Of a stretch of 64,000 nt of DNA, positions 1 through 10,071 are shown piece by piece. The notes under the pieces are model-generated. The model did no database searches. It was given only the letters and a program-made list of their open reading frames with translations, and had not been told where the DNA came from. The translations under genes were made by a program, and so were the position numbers. Position 1 is the stretch's first letter. Every line of letters begins with the position of its first letter. The DNA comes from Pomacea canaliculata (taxonomy: Eukaryota > Mollusca > Gastropoda > Architaenioglossa > Ampullariidae), in assembly GCF_003073045.1 (NCBI RefSeq), contig NC_037599.1, positions 21,270,555 to 21,334,554 on the forward strand, given 5' to 3'.

Positions 1-2
1 TG

Positions 3-2982
3 CCGTGCACGTACCTGGTGGCGCACTTTGACATCGGCCTTGACCCCCCTGCTCGTAATGCCACGCACCTCAACATCAAAGTTTATGTGAGATTCAGTGT
101 CTGTGAATAAAGCTACGTGGCATCTGTACGGGGGGAAATGGGGCTGTGCGATGAAAACATTTCCTTTTGCTCTCTTTACCTCTTTTTTACATTCACGCAC
201 TCACACACTCGCACACACACACAAATCTCCAAAACACTTGTTACAGTGTTAGCATATAGTGGCAATGAAAGAACGAGAAGAACGGAGGAGCGAGAGAATT
301 TCCACACTACGTCGCCGTAACGTATTTCTAACGTGTTTCTCAACAGGCGCAGAATGTCTTAACGAACGAAGGCTTCTTCTTCGTGGATAAACTCAAGGTC
401 AGGGTCACGTTGAAGCACTTGCCGACAAAAGGTGAGGCTGAGCTGGTGGAGGAGACACACAAGATCATAGTCAGCGGTCGCGACATCCTGGCAGGTAAGT
501 GCTGCAGTCCCACCAATGCCGGCTCTGGCGGCAGGAACACATCAGGGGCCGTGGGTATGAAGAGAGGGTAAGTCGTTGCCGATGGCAACGTAGAAGACTC
601 AAATACAAGTGTATTGTTTCCAAAGATATAAAGCGGTGTTCTGATCTTGTAGACGTTGTTTTGCCCCTGAAACTGTATTAAAAAAAAAAAAAAAAAAAAA
701 GACGGTTGCAAAAATGCCCTGGGACCAAGAAACATGAAGTAGTGTTCTTTTCCTTATTTCCAATTTTGTCCGAGGATAAGGAGTTACTCTCGCTTCATAA
801 CTTCGGCCTCTGGGTGTGTGTGTGTGCGTGTTTTGGGGTGGGGATGTAAAGACATCTTGGCGGGAATAACATATCTGAATAAAGCCGATTTGTAGCATTG
901 TCCATGTCAGTACATATCAACAACTAAATATTAATTAAACTTTACAAGTGTAATCAGACACTAAATATGATGTCCTCAGGTGATATCAGGTGCTAAAACC
1001 AACCCTTGGAAATTTCCAAGCTCTACCATCTTCAGAGACTTGAACTTCGTCTTTGACTGGGATGAGCAAAACCAATTCGCCATTTTGTCTTTGCCTCGGG
1101 GAGGGCCGACCATCAAATTCCGGGCCTACGACCGCGAGCACCAGCCGCAGGTGATCTTGTGAATTTAGAAGAACTATTCTTGGGATCTTTAATTCCTGGC
1201 GCTAGGTAGTCAGTTTTTGTTTTAGCAATAATTAATTTTTGTTAGTAAACCTTTACCTTAATTTTAATCATTATTAATCATTCTTTGCAATTAACTGATG
1301 ATTTTAAAACTATTTTGATTAGCAAGTCTTGACATTGGCAATACTAAGTAGTAACCCTTGCGATTAATTAACAATCGTTATGTCCAGTACAAGAAATAAG
1401 GATGAAAACTAAGAAACTGAATTTAAGTGAATGTATTTTAAAAATTATTTAACTAGTAATATTAGACACTCAGGGATAAGCCTTGGAATTATAGTAACCC
1501 TTGCATTTAGTTCTTTTCGGAATTTTTATCCTTAGAATTTAGTGAGCTGTTACAAAGCAACCCTTAACAAACTGGATAAAGTTTTGTCATGACTATGAAG
1601 ATGTCTGGTCTCAAGTTTATGTATTGCAGATTCTGAAGCCTGGGATCATCATCGAATCTTCCAAAACCTCAGATATATACAACGCAGACATGGGGGTCTG
1701 TTTATCACCCCGGAGGCCTGGCTTACTGCAACATTTAGCAAACAATCTGCACTTGAAGTCACCATCACTGATGTTTATATATAAAGTTCTTACCGATAAC
1801 GATGCTCCTGAAACCTGGTGAGTAAACATCCATAAACTCAGAATTATTTAGAAAGACAGAACGATTGGCTCAAACATGTTTATTAGCTCGCACAAACTCT
1901 AGAAGGCAAATGGAGTCCTTGTCACCTGTGTATGAAAACATTCTTTCAAAACATGACTGGCAGTTGACTCGCCATCCTTCATTTGACGAATGTTTTGAAA
2001 ACATAAAGTGTAGATGTCTGTGTAGTGCTCAAGATACAACTGGTGACATAAAAAAAGCATTGATTGCTTTATCATTGCCGTGATCATCACGTGATCCATC
2101 ATCACCACATCATCTTTTGAACCACTCGAGACAAACACCCTGACACAAAACCTGACTGAATCCCTGTGAGACACAGTTCCTGTAGGTTTATCTTTATCTT
2201 CTCTGCTACAGGAACAACCGCCGAAGGCGATGCAAAGCCGCGAGACGTCTGATCGCGTCCTGCAACACCAGCGCCATCGTGGCCATCAACACGTGCGGCC
2301 CGATGCTGCAGCAGACGTCACTCATACGGGCACTTGCAGTAAGTTTATTCCTATAGCGGGGCGGTCCGGTGGTGCAGACAGTAGCATCTGTCCCCGATAC
2401 CGTGAGGACTGGCTATTCTGGGTTCAGATCTCGTATTTTTTCATCAGTTTAGAGGGGGATGCTTGGAGGAACGTGCAGGATTCGTTAGATAAGTGCTTAT
2501 ATATCTGTCACATACCTATATATATATTTTCCCACTACCTTTGGTTGATGAGTGAGTCCCAATGGCACTTACCTGCCTGAAATGCAAAAATAAAAGACGC
2601 CCCACCAACTGCAGCAACAGTAAACAACCATAGAATATTGAGAGCGGCGAGTTCAGTGGTTTAAGCTACTGTATATATATATCCTCAGGAACTGGAGGTC
2701 AGGGTCATGAGAGCATTTCTGAACTGCCTCGCCTGGGTGTGCGGCAAGGAGGTCAAGTCTTGCCGGTGGATGACTCAAATCCTGACCCAGGACATGATCC
2801 ATCTGCCACGCCGCGCCCGGATGCTGGCCTGCGCCCTGGGGAAGCTGTATGCGGCACCACCGGCTTCGATCAACCGGCACACAGCAAGTACAGACCATAG
2901 AGGACCTCCTGAACCCGGCACGTGGTCACGGAGTCACGTGTCCCCCGAAAAACTGACAACATTCTACGTGCCAGTCGCATGA
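3..2982 (+). CDS. Uncharacterised cysteine-containing protein, 3' part (last six exons)
   Basis: Six exons join in matching phases without any frame break: 3-86 (5' end outside the window), 347-494, 990-1150, 1630-1817, 2212-2338 and 2689-2982. Each is bounded by clean AG and GT sites such as CAACAG, GTAAGT and GTGAGT. They give about 334 residues and end at TGA 2980-2982; an AATAAA signal near 3055 follows. The first half looks like beta-rich extracellular sequence (KVRVTLKHL, NFVFDWDEQNQF). The second half has a basic stretch (NNRRRRCKAARR) and about eight cysteines, as in CNTSAIVAINTCGP and NCLAWVCGKEVKSC, which suggests a secreted or luminal disulphide-bonded domain. I do not recognise the family, and no signal peptide or membrane segment can be judged because the N-terminus is missing. 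The gene structure is well supported; the function is unknown. Confidence 0.72.
188..226. repeat. CA-rich microsatellite
   Basis: Imperfect CA/CACT dinucleotide tract in the first intron of the 5'-most gene. Similar GT (about 811-832) and pure A (about 679-699) tracts lie in the next intron. Confidence 0.7.
2350..2600 (+). mobile_element. tRNA-derived SINE
   Basis: An intronic stretch begins with a tRNA-like head: GGTCCGGTGGTGCAGACAG resembles a pol III A box, and about 45 bases later GGGTTCAGATCTC resembles a B box. The same B-box sequence occurs in the SINE at 43.2-43.5 kb. The body and tail are poorly defined, so the 3' limit is approximate. Confidence 0.6.
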
Positions 2983-3052
2983 ATACGATGTACATCCGGT
3001 TTACAACATTTTGACCCAAAACACCTGACCCATTGTTAGAAGCTTCTAAAAC

Positions 3053-3062
3053 AGAAATAAAG
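3053..3062 (+). promoter_or_regulatory. Polyadenylation signal of the first gene
   Basis: AATAAA lies about 75 bases after the stop codon of the six-exon gene and is followed by a T-rich stretch, as expected for a short 3' UTR. No other candidate is closer. Confidence 0.5.
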
Positions 3063-3082
3063 TGTTTTAATAAAAATTATTG

Positions 3083-4427
3083 CTGGTCTTGGTTGTTTTT
3101 TGTTGTTGTTGTTTGTTTGTTTTTCTGGAAAACGATGTTTATCCTAAGATTTCTTTTACATATGCATCTCCTGACCCAGCTCTGTACCCAGCATGTTAAG
3201 TAGGTTCATCTGCAAGTCATCTGCCAATACGCTACGGAACCTCTGTTGGAGGGAAGGGGAGGATAAAAGGAAGGAAGGGAATGGTGCGCATCGAGAGAGA
3301 AAGAGGGAGCAAAGGAAGCAAAAACAACAAATAAAATCATTTAAATAAATACATTTTCAGTTTAGTTTATATTACTTATTACATTTTATTTATTGGTTTA
3401 CATTGCCAGTCACGTGCACGATCTGTATACACATACAACTTTCCTGATCCATCAGTCTGACATTATTATTGCTTTTATATCTCTTGGTGGCATCAAATGA
3501 GCTTTCTCTTCAGCTTTCCATCACTTTTTAAGTTTTTTTTTCTTTCTGCTCCTTTTACTCTTGAAGAACAGTCGTAGACAAAGTGTTTTTCCGGGTCAAA
3601 AGTTCAAATCAGACCAGACTGCGCCGCTGAGCTGATGAGAGAGAAGGTTGAAGCCCACGATGATGGCGACTGCGCTCCCTACAATGTGGTGGTTTGATGT
3701 TCTATGGAGCAGATTCGACTTAGTTTTCTTAGGCACTTGGTCTCCAATCCCTGAATTATTTTCTTCTATACCTGCAAGCAGAATCCATGTCTCGCATCTG
3801 TATACAGGACGGCCACTGTGAATGACTTGTACAGTCTGATTCTAAATAAACTGTACAATCTTGTATTATGAACAACCTTACAGTTTGAACGATAAAAATG
3901 TACAATATGGACAAAAACATGCACAGTTTGTACTATAAACGACTTGTACAGTGTGTACTGTGACAGCAAACCTGATCTCGCAAATAATTGTGGTCAGATA
4001 AATACTGTGGGGTACCTGGCACAGGCACCACATTATCAAGAAAATTTTTAAAGCCATAGTGAGGAACAGAAAAAGATACCCTGTATAGAACTCTGGCTTA
4101 TAAAGCCTGGGTGTCAGCAGTTCTTGGTCTGTTCGTGCACCGTTGACTCTCCAGGTCTTTTGTCTTCTCCTTCCTTCCTACAAGAAAGTAAGGCATTCAA
4201 GTGACACATCAGAACTGAGACTAGAGAGTTACCAGGAGATATTGTGTGCCTCATGCTGGGATATGAGTATTGTATTGGATTACTTGTTACTTAAAATACA
4301 GTAATTTCAACTCAGTTGCTAAACTATTCTTTATGCAAATCGCATTATCTAGTGCTACGTGGCCCTCAAATGTGCTTACTCTGACCAAACATCGAATTAT
4401 TTTTGTTCCGCATCAGATTCTGGTCCT
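3083..4427. other. Intergenic, no gene seen
   Basis: AT-rich sequence between the end of the first gene and a minus-strand terminal exon. It holds a GA-rich patch near 3240-3310 and a degenerate TGTACAG repeat cluster near 3815-3965. I see no convincing exon on either strand. Confidence 0.5.
3815..3965. repeat. Degenerate short tandem repeats with a TGTACAG core
   Basis: Four to five imperfect units of roughly 25-35 bases share a core like ACTTGTACAGT(C/G)TG, for example GACTTGTACAGTCTG and GACTTGTACAGTGTG, with weaker units ACAGTTTG between them. It is not part of any gene model here and may be a minisatellite remnant. Confidence 0.5.
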
Positions 4428-4632
4428 TCAGTTCTTTCTGAACTGATCTTTGCAAGCCTTCATTAGGTCGGCCACGTTTTTCTCACAACCACCTGTCCAA
4501 GGATGAGCTCTGATGTTGCTGAGGTTGTAGTAGGGGTGTTCCATGGGGTATGGTTCCAGGCGGAGTTTGGGATAAATGTAAACACTTTTAACAGTCCAGC
4601 ATATCGGAATTGGTCACCAGACTTGATGCAGT
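4428..4632 (-). CDS. Probable last coding exon of an unknown gene
   Basis: On the minus strand an acceptor-like TTTGTCAAG at 4633 opens about 200 bases with coding character. The first third reads CIKSGDQFRYAGLLKVF. The rest, in the frame one base over, reads LEPYPMEHPYYNLSN and RAHPWTGGCEKNVADLMKACKD and ends at TGA 4428-4430. The composition is clearly protein-like on both sides of the shift, so I infer one exon with a missing base near 4574, comparable to the breaks in POMGNT1. I cannot name the family, and no matching upstream exon was found between 4.6 and 6.8 kb. It could also be a pseudogene remnant. Confidence 0.4.
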
Positions 4633-6841
4633 CTTGACAAAATAAGAATGTGTGTGGCTCATGTAAATTTATCATTACTTATTTTAATTATTGCTTGCTG
4701 AATGTTGTGAGTATTATTGAAAGTCCTTAGTATGAAGCTATATCTTATAGAAGCTGTTGTCTTCCAAGGAAAGAAGTTGAACTTAAAATCGACTATTTAA
4801 TCGAATATTTAAATAATAGCTTATAACAAAGTGTATTGTAAAACAGCAAAATAAGTCCTTACTGACAATATCCACAAACTTGTTACATTTTACTACTTCA
4901 TACCTCCATATGTTAGAAGGGACTTGCTGAGGACACTCCCAGCAGTGTAGCACAGCCTTTAAACAGATTAATTTTCTGATGTCGTTGACGATTTCAGACG
5001 ATGTATATCTTTAAGAAGTTGAATTGCTGACATGGAGTTTACTTACGATAGGGACATTCTCATTCTGTTTTACGAGCAGACGACACGCTGCGCAAAATCG
5101 ATCGTCTGCTCGTGTACCTTTGTGGCTAACAGATGGAGGGACGGATGAAAACAGGTGAGGAAAATAAAAAGAGAGAGAAAGAAGCTGGTAAGCCGATTCA
5201 GAGAAAAAGGAGAGACAGGTAAGCAGTAAGACAACAAAGTGAACTCTGTGCGCTGTATAACCTGTTGCATGCACTTCTTTACACTGACTATTCTCAAGGC
5301 AGTTAGCGCCATCCAGTCTGCTGGACACTTGACATTAAGCATTTGTCGGCAATAAACCTCAGTGTCTATCAATTAAACTGTTATTTACAATTGTAAACAA
5401 AAACACCGTAAGGATTTTGTACTTAACCTTTGTTACTTATGGTGATTTTCGTCGTAAAAATGTCATCTGAAGTTTGTTTACCTGTTCACTTTTTCGGAAG
5501 TTCCTTTTTTTTCTTGGGCCAGAGAGAACAAAATTGAGTCTTTAACCGTGAAAACACACGCGCACACTTACATAAATTTTTATAAGTATAAAACATCAAG
5601 AAAAAATCTCATTTGGGAACCTTTTTTAAGAGACCTTACCACATCAGATGTCTTAACCTCTGGCCAAGACCTACGACTCCAGACCATTCCTATATATTCC
5701 GTCCATATTCGCCAAAAACTATTGTAATCTTCTGTCCTCGAAAACCAAAATTGTAACTGACTTATCTTTGGGAAAATAGTACCTTGTACAGAACTCAACC
5801 TAGTCATTTAAATATTTACTTATATTTTTCTTTTCGCTCTATCGGCTGGATTTGTCTTGGCAGTTGTATAATCGCTGCCCTCGTCAACTGTTGATTTCGT
5901 CACTGACGTTTATTGAGCCCTTTCGGAAGGGAATAATGAAAATAATAAAGTAAAAAGAGAGCGAAGAAGCTCAAAGAATACAATGTTCCAGATTAATCTA
6001 TTACCAGTGAGGATGAAGCAACGCCTTTTCTTTCAACCTCATGCAATACAAAGATTCTTAAATCCGCAGTTCTTGAAAATGCTCGGTTCTTGGGCGTCTG
6101 CTGTTTCGTTGCCCAATCCTTCTTTCTGAAAATGGTGAACGGGTAGTTCATAGTAAAATTCATTATCTAAACAGTTCTTTCTTTTTATCCTGTGTATCAT
6201 GAGATGTTTTTCTCATAGCTGTAGAATTAAAGAAATATCTTCTTCCTCTACAGCGAAAGCGCTGGAAATGCTGTATCATCTCTCTGTTATTATATCTATC
6301 TCCCTTACTATTTCTCTCTCATACACACATTAACAAATAAGCAAACCAATGAATCAGTGACTAGCAATTGTAACAAATGAACAGAAAATTACACCGACAC
6401 CCGAGATCGACTGTTACAAATTAACCTTGCAAAATAGACAAGACCGACAAGAAATGTGGAAGAAAACAGGTGCTTTTAATCCGTCAATGTTCATATTTCT
6501 TTCTTCATAAAATGCTAAAAAATTGAAAAAGCACAAATTTACAGCTAACAGTCAAATAGTTGCCTAGAAAAGACACATTACGAAGACTATTTGCTAGTCT
6601 AAAATATTAAGATGATTATATAACCCACGTGATTGTTCAACGTATATGCTCACAATTTCCAACTTGAAAAACAATTAAATTTATTGAAACCATGAGAAAA
6701 GCACAATTAAAAAACAAATATTATCCTCATTCCACCTACACGGGTCTTCTCGCTTATTCAGTTGCTCGCCTCTGTCGTCCGTTCCTCGCATTTCTAAGGG
6801 AGGAAACTTCTCAAGGAGTTAAACTGGTTCAAGCCTGCGAG
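4633..6841. other. Intergenic, no firm gene
   Basis: AT-rich sequence. The minus-strand stretch 5580-5807 has weakly protein-like content with a GTAAGG donor but no supporting neighbour exon, so it was not called. Nothing else stands out. Confidence 0.4.
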
Positions 6842-9800
6842 TTAGTGGCCTTTGGAACTTTCCATCGCTTCGTCGTACGAAGGAAGATGTAGCTGTACAC
6901 ACCTGCGGGAAATTCCTGAAAAGACAGCAGAAGTCATAAGCAGCAAGTCAGGAACTTCAAGGGAGGCAATGCATGACTGTTATTTACATCAGATGCAAGC
7001 GATTATTCTGAAAGCCAAGCCAACAACTTGCCAGTTACACCCAACACCCACAAGTCTTCTTGAGAGATTAAAATTTTACTTCCTTCCACCACAAACATTG
7101 TAAATGTCAGCTTGTCATCAGGTGTTTTCCCATCCGTGTTTAAAAATGTCCTGGTGAAGTTACTAATTAAGAAATTCACGTGAGACCTTTTCACAGAACT
7201 GAAACTACTTTAATTAAAGTGACCACCGACATATTATCTGCCCTTGGCAGTGGTGATGTTTCTACCTTCAGGCGAGGATGACAGGCAATGGCTAATAGCG
7301 CGCTGTCAAAACTTCCAGAATAAATCATCGAAAGTTTCCACTGTGCCATCCCGTTATCTATTCTGCTGAGGAACATATCTATATATATATTGCTGGCTAC
7401 CAAGTGCAGACAAGATGTTTCCTCTGTACTTCATTGTAAACCAGCAGACGAACAAAGGATCCATACTTACCTGAGCGGTTAGTGGCGTTTACTTCGCGAA
7501 AGAGTGATTCTCAGCGCCTCTCAGTGAAGACTGGCCTATTCTTGGTGAAGACATTTGATGCTATTATTACTTTACTTTGTTGCAGGTAAAAGCCACACAT
7601 TTTCCTACCTTGATACGAAGAGAAGCCAGGGTCGAGATCTGACCCACAAGGAGCTGCCACAGCATCCGGGTAACCCACGCTGGAGACGCCATTTCCGTAA
7701 TCTCGGGGCATGAGTCGCGAGCAAGAATGCTCAACAGTGACTGGACTTCAAGATTGTTGTTATAGTCTTTGACAAGCGAGGGTATGCGGAAAAGATCTGC
7801 AATCCACCCGATCAGGCAACAGGCCGCCGGTCAGTAAATAGATGATGCCCCAGCCATAGCGTCCCAAATAAAAATGGTGGAAACCTGCACAGAATTATCC
7901 TTGGTACAGATCGTATTCTTCCTTAATTACCGTACCCGAGTGTGTAACATATTTGAGTCTGGAGTACAGACTGAACGATTTTGTCCCGATTAATGCAAAA
8001 CATAAATTATTAACACTTATATAACACTTTTTATGTTTACTTCTATTCAAGCTTTATATGAGGAAAATTGCATGAATGAACTGCATGCTTATTGTGTATA
8101 ATTAAATTTTCGTACCCATCATTGGGTGAATGAATGAAAAGGTCTAATGAACACAACCCGGTACTTTCCTACCCAGGCAGTAAATTTCTGCCAACCTATA
8201 ATGCCTAAAGGAAACCATAGAATGTAAGCATCGTCGGTATGCTTCCGTCGTGGGTCCAGCTCCAGTGCATTCTGTCGTCTGTAGCGGTTGGTGAGGACGA
8301 ACAGCGGAAGAGGTCGACAAGCCACCCAATGCCGCAGAGACCGCCTGTCAGGAAGTAGAGAATGCCCCACCCGTATCGCCGCAAGTAGAAATGATGGCAG
8401 CCAAACAGTCCTGTCAAAAGGGAAACAAAGATTTGTGTTTCATTCAGTTTTGTCTGCCTGAGCTGCCTTTTGGTTCACTAATACTCAGTACTGAAGCTGC
8501 ACTGCTCATCGCTTGACAGAAAGCATGTTTCTTTACAGGAGATTTTCCTTTTTGTGAAATTTTTAAAAATGATGTTGTCTCCTTTAGTGTTTTGGCAATG
8601 GCAATACGATTTTGTCTTTACATAAAAGTAATTTCATGTATTAATCAACTGCTTGATCTTGCTGTGTAAAGACTGAAGGATAATATATGCTGGTTTAATA
8701 GTTCAGTGTATTGAAATCTTTCTTTAAGGCCTTTTATATTTATCATCATTATTACCAAAGAGATGATGATGATGATGATGAGGAGGAGAGGAGGAGGGAG
8801 GAGGAGGAGGACTCACCAAACGGAGGCAGCCATAGCAAAAAAGAACAAAGCATGTTTTTCGTGAGCTCTGCATCAGGCGGCATTTCGTTGCACTGTTTGA
8901 CCAGGTAGGGAATTCTGACAGCATCGACCAGCCACCCGATGCCAAAACCACCACCTGTCAAGAAGTAGAAGATGCCTTCCCAGGGCCTCCGCAGGTAGAA
9001 CAAATGGAAACCTGAACATTTCACAAACAGTGCACGATTCATCAGCGTGGGGCTGCTGCTGATGACAGTAGTTCAAACGAATGGGAGACCAAACTTACCT
9101 GAGGACCTTCAACAACAACGACTAGAGAGAGATAAGATGTTATCTCCATCACCACCATTTACGCTAGTATGGTTCTTCATTGTAAAAACAAACTGTGAAG
9201 TGTTCTGATTCTTAAGTTTGTCAATGATTAACACTGTGTGTGATGAGTTTGATTGGAGGAAGCAGACAATGCTCTTCACTGTCGGCGTCCGCTGTCAGTC
9301 TGCGAGGGAGATGTTGTCAGAGTTTTCTCTGGGGTCGACCCGTGTAAAAGCCTCCGGACCTGACAATGTGAAAGGCAATTTTCTAAGGGACTGTGCTGCT
9401 GCAGGTAGGCAGTGTCTTTACCAGACTTTTCCAGCTAAAGACAAACTTTTGTATTTCTTCGGACAATAAAGATTGAGTGAGTGAGTGGTTGATTATTATC
9501 CACCACACACTAAAGTATTTATTAAAAAATAACAACAGACTAGAAAAGCACTATCAATACTGTAAATAACCTTCACGCCTTCTAGAAGTAGGGAAGAAAC
9601 TTACCCAAAAATCCAAATGGAAACCATAGCAGTATGCGTCGGACAGGGTGACTGTCTTCACCAACTGAGGATTTCGCAGTCGCTGGTTGGTCTCCTCCAC
9701 CAACCAAGGCAGCCGGAACCCATCCACCAGCCATCCGAGGCCGACCAGACCGCCAGTCAGCAGGTAAACAAACCCAAAACACGGCCGTCGCAGGTAGAAG

Positions 9801-10071
9801 TGGTGAGCTCCGGTCACCCCCAACACAAACCACAGTAAATACGCTTCCACCAGCGACACCTTCTGTGGCCACAGCACGGTGACATCCGGTCCCCCAGTGG
9901 GCGAGGAGGCAGGGTGCCGTAAGCGGGTGGCAGGGAGCTGACATGGGGGCCTGGTGTTTGAATACGGGGTTCCACTGAACTGCCCTCTGTGTGCGTCCCA
10001 CCTGGTTCGCTGGGCCCTGTATCAGAAACTCCGTGTACCCATGCAGACCAGCCATCGCCGCTTTTTGACAT
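6842..10071 (-). CDS. Four-unit TM2-domain membrane protein (possibly a pseudogene)
   Basis: Five exons: 10071-9605 (ATG at 10071), 9011-8817, 8410-8196, 7884-7609 and 6915-6842 (stop TAA 6842-6844), about 409 codons. Each of the four larger exons carries a TM2 unit: a helix like AYLLWFxxGxxG, then HHFYLRR, then YFLTGGxxGIGWLVDxFRxP. The helix of one unit is completed across a phase-1 splice in the next exon, so exons 2-4 are symmetric. A Pro/Gly/Ser/Thr-rich N-terminal region of about 65 residues precedes unit 1, and the tail ends [14 protein letters not shown], close to a PPxY-type adaptor motif. TM2 units are known from DNAJC22 and TM2D proteins; no J domain is visible here. The frame slips by one base at about five places (5-G run near 9890; near 9645; near 8300; and two compensating shifts near 7825 and 7700). 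Exon phases fit only if these are single-base indels, so either the assembly has errors or the gene is decaying. Confidence 0.72.
8760..8812 (+). repeat. GAT/GAG trinucleotide repeat beside a splice donor
   Basis: GATGATGATGAT grading into GAGGAGGAGAGG on the plus strand. On the gene strand it is a pyrimidine-rich CTC/ATC tract that begins only a few bases after the donor of TM2 exon 2. Confidence 0.85.
9285..9490 (+). mobile_element. Short LINE-derived fragment (reverse-transcriptase piece plus tail)
   Basis: The plus strand reads [20 protein letters not shown], which matches the conserved K-A-x-GPDNI..R.L.DCA stretch at the start of LINE reverse-transcriptase domains. It ends about 60 bases later in ACAATAAAGATTGAGTGAG repeats, a typical truncated LINE or SINE tail. 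It lies in the first intron of the TM2 gene. Confidence 0.55.

Noticed and set aside
340-735. Open frames overlapping exon 2 of the first gene on both strands
   Set aside because: They are shadows: the plus-strand exon 347-494 splices in phase with its neighbours, and the minus-strand frame has low-complexity Phe runs from the A tract.
5011-5372. Two overlapping minus-strand frames of about 100 codons
   Set aside because: The composition is Ser/Leu/Phe-rich like translated AT-rich DNA, with no splice partner and no family resemblance.
5580-5807. Minus-strand frame with Trp-rich sequence and a GTAAGG donor
   Set aside because: Some protein-like content in two frames, but no partner exon and no family; left uncalled.
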